From the NCBI RefSeq assembly GCF_002188465.1, contig NZ_NINW01000003.1, positions 124,001 through 188,000 on the forward strand: DNA of 64,000 nt, in the 5' to 3' direction. The position numbers were made by a program, and so were the translations under genes. The notes below the pieces were generated by a model. That model was given only the letters and a program-made list of their open reading frames with translations, did no database searches and was not told where the DNA came from. This stretch comes from Pigmentiphaga sp. NML080357 (GTDB taxonomy: Bacteria; Pseudomonadota; Gammaproteobacteria; Burkholderiales; Burkholderiaceae_B). Below, piece after piece: positions 45,207 through 55,506 of this stretch; the first letter of the stretch is position 1; the number at the start of each line of letters is the position of its first letter.

Positions 45207-46604
45207 CTAGGCAGCCGCCTCCGCGCGAATCTGCGCGGCGCCGAACAAACACGGTGGCGGCAACGCCGGCTCGCCATCGCACGCGGGGTCGACAAAAGCT
45301 TCGCACCAGGCGGCGATCGACCTGGCCGCCTCGTCATCCATCGCGGGCGCGAACGCCCGCATGCGGGCCAACATCTGGTTCCAGTCGAACGGATCCTCCG
45401 GATCGCCACGGCGCAAGTCGCGCCGGGCGCATAGCCGGCTGCCGTCGGCCATGACCAACGTCACCGTACTGGGACGTCGATGGGGGAATTCGCGCTGGAA
45501 ATCTTCGTCCGTCCTGATGCGGATGCGGCCAGCCAGGTCGCGCAACGCCGGATCATCCAACCGGGGCGCTTCCATGTCCTCGATGGTCAGCCGGCCTCTG
45601 AGCAGCAGCACCGCGAGCACATATCGCAGGCTGAAGCAGGTCTCGGCCGGCCGGGCGGGCCAATCGACGCCGGCGATCTTCAGCGCATGGGGAAAGATTG
45701 CGACCTCGACCTCGCGGATGGCGCCGATGTCGGGCCGGTTGGCTGCCAGCAGTTCCTGCGCGGCATCCAGGGGCGTGAACAATTGCGCGCAGCATGGCCA
45801 GGCCTTGATGGTGGCGGTATGCAAGCGCAACGGGCCGTCGAGCCCCGCATCCAGGGCGTCCAGCGGTCCATCGCCGGCCAGGTTGGCGTACAGCGCCCGC
45901 TTGCCCGTGACGAAAGACCGGGCTCCCGGCAGGCCCGCGCGCGCCGCCAAGGCGGCCGTCATGCCGTTGCGCACGGCAAATGCCGGGTGCAGGGACTTGG
46001 ATTCCTGGGCATCGTCCTCCATCAGCTGCCACAGGCCCTGGGCTTGCGTCGCTCCCAGCCCCAGGGCATGGTGCAGCGCAGCCTCCGGCAAGCCCAGCGC
46101 CATGGCCGAGGCCGCGGCGGCCCCGAGCGTGCCGGCCGTAGCGGTGGCGTGAAAGTTTGCGGCGTGGCGGGTACCCAAGGCTTCCCCCACGCGCAGGGCA
46201 ACCTCGTAACCGGCAAGAATGGCGTCGGCCATGCAGCGACGCGTGAGCTGCCCCTCCGAAGCAAGCGCCATGACCGGCGACACGGTCACCACGCCAGGAT
46301 GCAGCATGGCCGCCCGGTGGGCGTCGTCGATCTCGCGGATATGCGCAATCGCCGCGTTGGCGAAAGCGGCTGCCGGAAGCGGCAGCATGACGCCTCCGAA
46401 AACCGGTGCTCCCCCCGCGCCAGGGTAGCAATCCCCGGCCAACGTCCTGAAGCATCCGGCCAGCGGCATCGGGGCCGCCGACCAGCCGGCGGTGAACCAG
46501 TCAAGCAGTGCCTGGGCCAGGCGCTCGCGGGTGGGCGCGTCCAGCGGGGATGCGCGAAGGCTGGCCACGCGGCGGACCAGCCGGGACTCGGGCAAGGCAG
46601 GCAT
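45207..46604 (-). CDS. MmgE/PrpD family protein
   Basis: A 465-residue member of the MmgE/PrpD family, which includes 2-methylcitrate dehydratase, cis-aconitate decarboxylase and iminodisuccinate epimerase. Typical features are AAAFANAAIAHIREIDDAHR with its acidic/His cluster, HPGVVTVSPVMALA, GYEVALRVGEALG, and GLGATQAQGLWQLMEDDAQE with the KSLHPAFAVRNG segment. The ATG at 46604 is close to a palindromic operator shared with the IclR region. In this setting it may epimerise or dehydrate a dicarboxylate for the lyase. That is inference from the neighbourhood. Confidence 0.85.
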   Translation of the reverse strand: MPALPESRLVRRVASLRASPLDAPTRERLAQALLDWFTAGWSAAPMPLAGCFRTLAGDCYPGAGGAPVFGGVMLPLPAAAFANAAIAHIREIDDAHRAAMLHPGVVTVSPVMALASEGQLTRRCMADAILAGYEVALRVGEALGTRHAANFHATATAGTLGAAAASAMALGLPEAALHHALGLGATQAQGLWQLMEDDAQESKSLHPAFAVRNGMTAALAARAGLPGARSFVTGKRALYANLAGDGPLDALDAGLDGPLRLHTATIKAWPCCAQLFTPLDAAQELLAANRPDIGAIREVEVAIFPHALKIAGVDWPARPAETCFSLRYVLAVLLLRGRLTIEDMEAPRLDDPALRDLAGRIRIRTDEDFQREFPHRRPSTVTLVMADGSRLCARRDLRRGDPEDPFDWNQMLARMRAFAPAMDDEAARSIAAWCEAFVDPACDGEPALPPPCLFGAAQIRAEAAA

Positions 46605-46613
46605 ATCTCGTCA

Positions 46614-46639
46614 TTTTATTGAATGAAATGAATTTCATT
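46614..46639. promoter_or_regulatory. IclR operator candidate 2
   Basis: TTTTATTGAATGAAA at 46614-46628 nearly repeats the element at 44393. The palindrome AATGAAAT-GA-ATTTCATT at 46622-46639 is perfect. It lies 10 bp upstream of the mmgE/prpD ATG, so a bound regulator would block its transcription or translation start. Confidence 0.65.
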
Positions 46640-46679
46640 TTAGACGAGAAAAACCCCGGCATCCATCCAGGACGCGCCC

Positions 46680-47924
46680 TCAGTGCAGCCGATCCCGCAA
46701 CCGCTTGAATCCGAACGGCTTCACGCCATCCAGGTTCAGGATGGGCTCGGAGCTCGCGCGAACGCGGCGGCGTGTCGGGAGCTCCGGCAGGCCCTGCTCG
46801 ACTTCGGCCGGCGCTTCGCCGCGCCATACGCCCACGGCGGCTCCGACCACCTCGGCGATATCCTGGCCCCGGTTGAACTGGGCGCGCAGCCACTTGCAGT
46901 CGCCGCCATGCTTGAAGGTCTCCTCGCGCAGCGCTTCAAGCATGTCGGCCGTGCCGAGTTCGCGGGCCGCGGGCTGCAGCTTGTCGAAGGTCATGCGCAG
47001 GTGGTCGCTGAGCCGGATGCGGCCATGTTCGGGATCGACGTAGTTGCCGTGCAGGCCGAACCGGGTGGCCTGGAAGCGGTTGGTCCGGTAGGCCATCCAG
47101 GCCTGCCGGCCAGGCATGGGCTCGTTGGCCAGCGCCACGCCCAGCGCCTGCGCGAAGGCCGCCAGCTGGCACGCCTTCTCGACGGTGAGCGGCGTGTCGC
47201 AGACGCGGATTTCGACGGTGCCGAATTCGGGCTTGGGCCGGACGTCCCAGTACAGGTCCTTGATGCTTTCGATCAGGCCGGAGGTCTGCAGCTGGGCGAA
47301 GTAGGCTTCGAAGCCGTGCCAGTCCACCACCTCCGGCGGCAGGTGGCCGCACATGGGGAAGGCGTTCAAGGCGTTGAGACGGCTGCATGCGAACTGGGTA
47401 TCGACGCCTTCGAAGTAGGGCGACGAGGCGGCCAGCGCGATGAAGTGCGGCACGTAAGGCGACAGCTTCTGGGTCAGCGCGATGGCGGCATTGCCGCTGG
47501 GCACCCCCAGGTGGATGTGCTGGCCGAACACGGTGAACTGGCGGGCCAGGTAGCCGTACATCTCGGACAGGTACTGGAAGCGCGGCGAATCGAAAATGGT
47601 GCGATCGTGCCAGCGCATGAAGGGATGCGTCCCGCCCCCGGCCACGCGCACGCCCACGGCGTCGGCGGCCTCGACCAGCAGGTCGCGCATGCCTCGCATC
47701 TCTTCCAGGAGGCGGGCGGGCTCGGTGTGCACCGAGGAGTTGAGTTCGATCATGGACCGGGTGATCTCGGGTTTGACCCGGTCGGCATAGGGATGATTGG
47801 CGATTTGCGCCAGCAGCTCTTCGGCTGCGCCCTTCAAGTCGAAGGTCTGGGGATCGACGATTTGCAGTTCGAGCTCGATGCCCAGCGTGTTTGGCGGGGA
47901 TGCCGTGAATGCGATGGACTGCAT
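46680..47924 (-). CDS. YbdK-type carboxylate-amine ligase (glutamate-cysteine ligase 2 family)
   Basis: A 414-residue ATP-dependent ligase of the YbdK/GCS2 family. Signature stretches are [17 protein letters not shown] at the N-terminus, [43 protein letters not shown] and [14 protein letters not shown]. Family members show weak glutamate-cysteine ligase activity in vitro, and the in vivo role is unsettled. The ATG at 47924 has AAGGAG at ideal spacing. A long upstream gap with several hairpins separates it from the next gene on the same strand. Confidence 0.88.
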   Translation of the reverse strand: MQSIAFTASPPNTLGIELELQIVDPQTFDLKGAAEELLAQIANHPYADRVKPEITRSMIELNSSVHTEPARLLEEMRGMRDLLVEAADAVGVRVAGGGTHPFMRWHDRTIFDSPRFQYLSEMYGYLARQFTVFGQHIHLGVPSGNAAIALTQKLSPYVPHFIALAASSPYFEGVDTQFACSRLNALNAFPMCGHLPPEVVDWHGFEAYFAQLQTSGLIESIKDLYWDVRPKPEFGTVEIRVCDTPLTVEKACQLAAFAQALGVALANEPMPGRQAWMAYRTNRFQATRFGLHGNYVDPEHGRIRLSDHLRMTFDKLQPAARELGTADMLEALREETFKHGGDCKWLRAQFNRGQDIAEVVGAAVGVWRGEAPAEVEQGLPELPTRRRVRASSEPILNLDGVKPFGFKRLRDRLH

Positions 47925-48313
47925 CGGGGTCTCCTTGGAAAGGTGGCCGGGGTGAGTCATCTACCCGGAAGGGGCGACGCCGGACGCACGGGGTGCGTCG
48001 TAGGCCAGCATCACGTAGTGGTTGGCCGAGTTTAGCCGCAAGTTTGTGGCGGATTCCCGAAAATTGACCGATTTTAAGTGTTTCCCCTAAGCAGACGCCG
48101 AATTTGGCGACGGCCAGAAGTAAGTATCCACCAACAAATCAGCAATGACGGGGGAAAGCGAGTGAAAACCGCCCGGGATGCCCGACAGGCCTGGAAGTCG
48201 GGCAATGGAAGCGTAGCAGGCCGGGATGACAGGATCGTGAGAGGATCCTGCGCCTGGCTAGCGCGATGACGGGGCATTATAGCCCCAGCCTTGGAGAGTG
48301 TGTGCTTACAATT
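47925..48313 (-). other. About 390-bp gap upstream of the ybdK-like gene with several hairpins
   Basis: No gene is seen. A consensus -10 TATAAT on the minus strand (48281-48276) has only a poor -35. Downstream of it on the minus strand are stable inverted repeats: CAGGATC/GATCCTG (48230-48250) and TGCCCGAC/GTCGGGCA (48179-48204). CGCC/GGCG lies near 48100-48115. It may be a long structured 5' leader or a small RNA gene. Confidence 0.4.
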
Positions 48314-48335
48314 GAAAACCGGCGCAAAGCGCCGG
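48314..48335 (-). terminator. Intrinsic terminator of the DUF3567 gene
   Basis: CCGGCGC-3 nt-GCGCCGG, a perfect 7-bp stem, is followed on the minus strand by TTTTC. It lies 7 bp beyond the DUF3567 stop codon. Confidence 0.85.
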
Positions 48336-48342
48336 CACGAGA

Positions 48343-48597
48343 CTAGTGCAAGGTCAGCGGATGGTGCATGTAGGCGTCGAACTGGCTCAGGAATTCGTCC
48401 ACGTCCTCCATGGAGGGCTCGGTGGCGATCAGCTCCCTCACCTGGGTGCGGAATTGTTCGGCCGATTCGCCGGCGATATAAACCTCGCGGCGCGACTGCT
48501 TGTCGACGATTTCGAATCCCCCGCCCGCGCTGGAGGCCCCATCGAGCTGGGCGAACTCCACGACGACATAGTTGGGGCTGTTGTAGATCATTTCCAT
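48343..48597 (-). CDS. DUF3567 (BTH_I0359) family protein
   Basis: An 84-residue small cytoplasmic protein starting MEMIYNSPNYVVVEF, with FEIVDKQSRREVYIAGESAE and a C-terminal helical EDVDEFLSQFDAYM. It matches a short family widespread in Burkholderiales whose function is unknown to me. The ATG at 48597 has CAGGAG upstream. Its own promoter and terminator suggest a single-gene transcript. Confidence 0.85.
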   Translation of the reverse strand: MEMIYNSPNYVVVEFAQLDGASSAGGGFEIVDKQSRREVYIAGESAEQFRTQVRELIATEPSMEDVDEFLSQFDAYMHHPLTLH

Positions 48598-48639
48598 GGT
48601 CTGGCTCCTGAAGACAGGGGTCTGACCGACCACCTGGTC

Positions 48640-48669
48640 ATTAAATTGGTGCCTGTTTTTGGAAATCAA
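48640..48669 (-). promoter_or_regulatory. Sigma-70 promoter for the DUF3567 gene
   Basis: On the minus strand, TTGATT (48669-48664) and TTTAAT (48645-48640) are separated by 18 bp. Each is close to consensus, and they lie about 45 bp before the start codon. Confidence 0.5.
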
Positions 48670-48700
48670 GAGGGCCGACCGGATTGGTTCCGACTATCGG

Positions 48701-49075
48701 CTACTCGGTGCTCGATGCCCCGGGCTGGCCCTCGTACAGCTTCACCGCTCCTGCAAAACCTGGTCCGTTCAATTGCTTGCGCAGCTCGGCCAAGTGCCCG
48801 GCCGCGCTTACCTCTATCCACAGCCTTGCCGGCCGGATCTGCCTGAGCAACCGCGCCACGGTAACCCGCAGCGGCAATTGCCCTACGCAACAAACGCACC
48901 CGGGGGCAAGCTGTACCATTTCGACCCCCGGAGGGGCCGACAAAGTTCCCGGACCGCCTTCGACGATCACCGCCTGCACTCCTTCGTTGACGTGAGCTTG
49001 GGCTTCCTCCAACGCCAAGCTTACCCCTTTTCGTAAGTGAGTACCCACAATCAACATGACGGGGACAGGATTCAT
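48701..49075 (-). CDS. CobW/G3E-like mini-protein lacking the P-loop
   Basis: A 124-residue protein that resembles the N-terminal part of CobW/HypB-type G3E GTPases. It has QAVIVEGGPG where CobW has AVIVNEFGE, then MVQLAPGCVCCVGQLPLRV like the ELPNGCICC metal motif, then RLWIEVSAAGHL like the ViETTGLA segment. The nucleotide P-loop is not intact, with VGTHLRKGVS in place of GxxGxGK[ST]. GTP hydrolysis is therefore unlikely, but the Cys-x-Cys-Cys metal site is kept. Its ATG overlaps the trkH stop (ATGA), so translation is coupled to a K+ transporter gene. Confidence 0.65.
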   Translation of the reverse strand: MNPVPVMLIVGTHLRKGVSLALEEAQAHVNEGVQAVIVEGGPGTLSAPPGVEMVQLAPGCVCCVGQLPLRVTVARLLRQIRPARLWIEVSAAGHLAELRKQLNGPGFAGAVKLYEGQPGASSTE

Positions 49076-50541
49076 TTACGCCAGAATGCCCGGGTGAACA
49101 GGACCAGTACAGCAAACAACTCCAAACGGCCGATGAGCATGGCGACGGTGCAGATCCATGTCTGCGCGTCGGTGAGGACGGCGAAGGTTCCCGCCGGACC
49201 GACGACGCCCAATCCCGGGCCGGTGTTGCTCAGGCTGGCCAGCACCGCGGTGAACGCGGCGACGGGCTCGAGGCCGGTATAGAGCATGCCCATGGTCAGG
49301 GCCATGAGCGAGGCCCAATACAGCAGCATGAAGGCCATGACCGAGAACACGACCCGGTTGGGCACCGGCAGGCCGTTGATGTGGACAGGATTGATCGCGC
49401 GCGGATGCAGGATGTGGATGAACTCGCGCCGCGCCTGCTTGACCAGGATCACGACGCGGATCATCTTGATGCCGCCCCCGGTGGAGCCGGCGCACGTCAC
49501 GAAGCACGACAGCACCAGCATCCACACCGGGGCGAAAATGGGCCAGGTCGAGTAATCGGTACTGACGAAGCCGGTAGTAGTGGCCACCGACACGGTATTG
49601 AACAGGGCATAGCGCAGTGCCGTCCAGACCGAATCGTAGGTGCCCCGCAAGACCAGCAGCGTGGTAACGAGCGCCACCGAAATCGCGAGCACGGCGAGAT
49701 AGGCCTTCGCTTCGGTGCTGCGCGCATAGGGCGCGAGGCTCCGGCGCCGGAACGCCTGGAAATGCAGGGTGAAGCTGATGCCGGCGATGACCATGAACAC
49801 GATCGCGACCAGCTCCACGGCCGGCGACTCGAAGGCGGAGAAGCTCGCGTCGCGCGTCGAGAAACCGCCCAGGCCGATGGTCGAGGCCATATGGCAATAC
49901 GCTTCGTACCAGTCCAGCCCGGCGGCCCGGTAGGCCAGGGCGCACAGCAGCGACATCAACATGTAGATCGCGTACAGGCCCTTGGCGGTGCCGGTGATGC
50001 GCGGGGTGAGCTTCTCGTCCTTCATGGGCCCGGGCGTCTCGGCCCGGAAGATCTGGCTGCCGCCGGCTCCCAGCATGGGCAGGATGGCCACCGCCAGCAC
50101 CAGGATGCCCATGCCGCCGATCCAGACCAGCGTGCAACGCCAGACGTTGATCGATGGCGGCAGCTTGTCGAGCCCGGCCAGGACGGTGGCGCCGGTGGTC
50201 GTCAGGCCGGACATGGCTTCGAAGTAGGCGTCGGTAATCGACAGCGGCATGCCGGCCTGGTGGTAATAGAAGAGGAGCGGCAGGGTGGCGATCATCGCCA
50301 GCACGCTCCACACCAGGGATACCAGCAGGAAGCCGTCGCGCGGCGTCAGCTCGCGCCGCTGGCTGCGCGTCGCGAGGCTCAGCGCCAGGCCGGCCACCAG
50401 GCCGGTGGCCATGGCGCGGATGAAGGCGTCCTTGGCGCCGTCGTCGAAAATGAACGAGGTGGCCAGGGGAATCGCCATCGTCATCGAGAACAGGGCGATG
50501 ACGAGGCCGAGGACGTGCAAGACCGGGAGCAGTTTGCGCAT
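49072..50541 (-). CDS. trkH: Trk system potassium uptake protein TrkH
   Basis: A 489-residue inner-membrane K+ channel-like subunit. It starts MRKLLPVLHVLGLVIALFSM and contains the pore-loop regions FEAMSGLTTTGATVL and LGGFSTRDASF, WRCTLVWIGGMGILVLAVA, and the CAGSTGGGIKMIRV segment of the third filter. It works with cytoplasmic TrkA, encoded 16 bp upstream. No strong ribosome-binding site is seen, so coupled translation from trkA is probable. Confidence 0.94.
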   Translation of the reverse strand: MRKLLPVLHVLGLVIALFSMTMAIPLATSFIFDDGAKDAFIRAMATGLVAGLALSLATRSQRRELTPRDGFLLVSLVWSVLAMIATLPLLFYYHQAGMPLSITDAYFEAMSGLTTTGATVLAGLDKLPPSINVWRCTLVWIGGMGILVLAVAILPMLGAGGSQIFRAETPGPMKDEKLTPRITGTAKGLYAIYMLMSLLCALAYRAAGLDWYEAYCHMASTIGLGGFSTRDASFSAFESPAVELVAIVFMVIAGISFTLHFQAFRRRSLAPYARSTEAKAYLAVLAISVALVTTLLVLRGTYDSVWTALRYALFNTVSVATTTGFVSTDYSTWPIFAPVWMLVLSCFVTCAGSTGGGIKMIRVVILVKQARREFIHILHPRAINPVHINGLPVPNRVVFSVMAFMLLYWASLMALTMGMLYTGLEPVAAFTAVLASLSNTGPGLGVVGPAGTFAVLTDAQTWICTVAMLIGRLELFAVLVLFTRAFWRK

Positions 50542-50557
50542 GACGCGAAGGCCGGGA

Positions 50558-51934
50558 TCAGAAGAAGGTCGCCGAGACCTGGAAAAGCTTTTCCACCTGC
50601 GCGATCAGCCGCTGGTGCGCCACGAACACGATGACGTGGTCGTCGGACTCGATGACGGTATCGTGGTGGGCCATCAATACTTCGTCCTGCCTGACGACGG
50701 CGCCTATGGTGGCCCCGGCCGGCAGGTTGATGTCCTCGATGCGGCGGCCGACTACCTGGGAAGACTTGGCATCGCCATGGGCAATGGCCTCCAGGGCCTC
50801 GGTGACGCCGTGGCGCAGGCGGTGGACGGCGACCACGTCGCCCCGGCGCACGTAGCGCAGCAGCTCGCCTATCGTGGCCTCCGACGGGGAAATGGCAATG
50901 TCGATCCGCCCGCCCTCCATCAGCTCGCCGTAGCTCTTGCGGCTGATCAGCGCGATGACGCGGCGCGCCCCCATCCGCTTGGCGAGCAGCGACGACATGA
51001 TGTTGTCCTCGTCGTCGCTGGTCAGCGCCAGGAACAGGTCCATCTCGGCCACGTTCTCGTCCTCGAGCAGGTCTTCGTCGGTGGCGTCGGCGTTCAGGAT
51101 CAGGGCGCGGCTGGGAAGCTGGGTGGCGAGGAATTCGCAGCGCTTGCGGTTGTGCTCGATGACCTTGACGTCGCAGTGATCGCTGATGCTGCGGGCCAGC
51201 CGCAGGCCGATGTTGCCGCCGCCGGCGATCATCACCCGCTTGACCCGCTTGTCGCTCTCGCGCAGCTCGCGGATGATGTGGCGCACGTGGCGGGTGTTGG
51301 CAAGGAACAGGACCTCGTCGCCCGGCTCGATGCGGGTATCGCCTTCGGGTACGACCAGCCGGTTGTTGCGGAATATCGCAATGATGCGAACATCGGCGCC
51401 GGGTAGGCGGTCGCGCAGGCTTTCGATGGGCTGCTCGGCCAGCGGGCTGCCGGCGGCGGCCCGCACGGTAACGGCGCACACACGGCCGTCGGCGAACTCG
51501 ACCACCTGCAGGGCTTCGGGAATTTCGACCAGCTTCTCGATGTAGCTGGTCACGCTGCGCTCGGGACAGATCAGGTGATCGACGTCGAAACCGTCCTCGC
51601 CCATCAGTTCTTCGTGGTCCAGGAATTCCGACGAGCGCACCCGGGCGATGCAGCGCGGCACGTTGAAGACCTGCTTGGCCAGCTTGCATGCCACCAGGTT
51701 GCTTTCGTCGGCGGTGGCGCACGAGATAAACAAATCGGCGTCCGCTGCTCCGGCCTCCTGCAACGTGGAGATGTGCGTGCCGTTGCCCATCAGCCCCCTC
51801 AGGTCCAGGCGGTCCTGCAGCAGCGCCAGCCGGGCGCCATCGGTATCGATGACGGTGATGTCGTTGTGCTCCGACACCAGGTTCTCGGCGACGCTGGTCC
51901 CCACCTGCCCGGCGCCGAGTATCAGAATCTTCAT
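50558..51934 (-). CDS. trkA: Trk system regulatory NAD-binding protein TrkA
   Basis: A 458-residue peripheral protein that gates TrkH in response to NAD(H)/ATP. It has two RCK units. The first Rossmann motif is ILGAGQVGTSVAENL with the acidic VIDTDGARL at the end of strand 2. The second is IAGGGNIGLRLARSI, followed by VIEHNRKR. Each is followed by a TrkA_C domain. It lies downstream of the ntrX gene, separated by about 330 bp filled with intergenic repeats. Confidence 0.95.
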   Translation of the reverse strand: MKILILGAGQVGTSVAENLVSEHNDITVIDTDGARLALLQDRLDLRGLMGNGTHISTLQEAGAADADLFISCATADESNLVACKLAKQVFNVPRCIARVRSSEFLDHEELMGEDGFDVDHLICPERSVTSYIEKLVEIPEALQVVEFADGRVCAVTVRAAAGSPLAEQPIESLRDRLPGADVRIIAIFRNNRLVVPEGDTRIEPGDEVLFLANTRHVRHIIRELRESDKRVKRVMIAGGGNIGLRLARSISDHCDVKVIEHNRKRCEFLATQLPSRALILNADATDEDLLEDENVAEMDLFLALTSDDEDNIMSSLLAKRMGARRVIALISRKSYGELMEGGRIDIAISPSEATIGELLRYVRRGDVVAVHRLRHGVTEALEAIAHGDAKSSQVVGRRIEDINLPAGATIGAVVRQDEVLMAHHDTVIESDDHVIVFVAHQRLIAQVEKLFQVSATFF

Positions 51935-51953
51935 GTCAGTTACCTAATAGAGG

Positions 51954-52033
51954 CCCACCCCTCGCGGCTTACGCCGCGCCCCTCAAGGGGCGGCGCTGGC
52001 GGACCGGCAAAGCCGGATCCGCGGCGCCCTGGG
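51954..52033. repeat. Palindromic intergenic repeat, copy D
   Basis: The reverse complement of copy B with two mismatches over about 80 bp. It includes GCGGCTTACGCCGC, CCCCTCAAGGGG and the core GGACCGGCAAAGCCGGATCC. It is the only copy placed just before a start codon (trkA, 20 bp) instead of after a stop. Confidence 0.8.
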
Positions 52034-52123
52034 TCTGGCGAGGATTTCTCAAGTTGTCACACCGCTGCTACCGCTGGCAGCCAGCGAAGCACAGGCGCGG
52101 CAACCCAAGAAAGCGGTACTAGA

Positions 52124-52264
52124 TCCAGGATGCGGTGGATCCGGCTCCGCCGGTCCACCCGCATCGCCCCCTTGAGGGGGCGCCCGAAGGGCGTAGGGGG
52201 TGGGCCTTCCTTCCGGTCCACCCGCATCGCCCACCGGGGGGCGCGCGTCAGCGCGTAGGGGGGG
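52124..52264. repeat. Palindromic intergenic repeat, copy E (one and a half units)
   Basis: The first unit, CCAGGATGCGGTGGATCCGG onward, is identical to copy F for about 45 bp. A second partial unit repeats GGTCCACCCGCATCGCCC and ends GCGCGCGTCAGCGCGTAGG directly at the ntrX stop codon. Confidence 0.8.
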
Positions 52265-53005
52265 TCATACATTCCTTTTGCGCGACAGCTCTATCCCCAG
52301 TTGCTTGAGCTTGCGGTACAGGTGGGTACGCTCCAGCCCGGTCTTGTCCGCCACGCGGGTCATGCTTCCGCCTTCGCGCGCCAGGTGATGCTCGAAATAG
52401 ACCCGCTCGAAGGCGTCGCGCGCTTCCCGCAACGGCAGGTCCAGCGACAGGGAAAGGAGCGGCGAACGGGGCTGGTTGTCGTGCACGGACAGCGCGCCGC
52501 CGGGGCCTCGCTCGGCGGCGGGCGCGAGGCCGGGTGTGGGCGCGCGCATGCCGTCGCCCGTCGCCAGGGGCGGCAGCGGGTAGCCAGGCGCGACCGGGCG
52601 GGCGGCCGCCGGAGGCGCCGAGGCCGGCTTGACGCCAGCGCGGCCGCGTTCGAGCGCGCCCGCGATGGTCTTGAGCAGGCGCGTCATGGTGATGGGCTTT
52701 TCCAGGAAATCGATCGCGCCTATGCGGGTCGCCTCGACCGCCGTATCGATGGTCGCGTGACCGCTCATCATGATGACGGGCATGTCGAGCAGGTCCTGCG
52801 ACGCCCACTCCTTGAGCAGCGTCACGCCATCGGTGTCGGGCATCCAGATATCGAGCAGCACCACGTCGGGACGATGGGCGGCGCGCAGCGCGCGTGCCGC
52901 CGCGGCGTTTTCGGCCAGATCGACCGTGTGCCCTTCGTCATAAAGAATTTCCGACAGGAGTTCGCGGATGCCGACCTCGTCGTCAACCACCAAAATTCTG
53001 GCCAT
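52265..53005 (-). CDS. ntrX: NtrX-type response regulator without the AAA+ domain
   Basis: A 246-residue two-component regulator. The receiver domain covers residues 1-120 (VVDDE near residue 8, phospho-Asp52 in LLDIWMPD, SGHAT, and FLEKP). It then has a Pro/Ala-rich linker and a C-terminal Fis-type helix-turn-helix (ADKTGLERTHLYRKLKQLGI, about residues 217-238). Canonical NtrX has a central sigma-54-interacting AAA+ ATPase between these. Here it is missing with no sign of a frameshift, so the protein should act at sigma-70 promoters. It lies 17 bp after ntrY. An intergenic repeat starts directly after the stop. Confidence 0.88.
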   Translation of the reverse strand: MARILVVDDEVGIRELLSEILYDEGHTVDLAENAAAARALRAAHRPDVVLLDIWMPDTDGVTLLKEWASQDLLDMPVIMMSGHATIDTAVEATRIGAIDFLEKPITMTRLLKTIAGALERGRAGVKPASAPPAAARPVAPGYPLPPLATGDGMRAPTPGLAPAAERGPGGALSVHDNQPRSPLLSLSLDLPLREARDAFERVYFEHHLAREGGSMTRVADKTGLERTHLYRKLKQLGIELSRKRNV

Positions 53006-53022
53006 ATCTTTAGAAACCTCTG

Positions 53023-55502
<2,480 letters not shown>

Positions 55503-55506
<4 letters not shown>

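Larger units (their letters stand above)
51935..52264. other. 330-bp gap between trkA and ntrX, filled with repeats
   Basis: The gap contains repeat copies D and E and, between them (52053-52087), a separate element GTTGTCACACCGCTGCTACC. Its reverse complement resembles 61420-61456. No gene is seen. The trkA promoter must lie within or beside the repeats unless transcription continues from ntrYX. Confidence 0.7.

Noticed and set aside
48701-49075. Active GTPase annotation for the CobW-like gene
   Set aside because: The P-loop lysine and Ser/Thr are absent (GTHLRKGVS), so nucleotide hydrolysis cannot be supported.
52265-53005. Frameshift or deletion explaining the missing AAA+ domain of NtrX
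   Set aside because: The receiver, linker and Fis domains are in one clean frame, and no AAA+ motif (such as GESGTGKE or GAFTGA) is found in any frame nearby.
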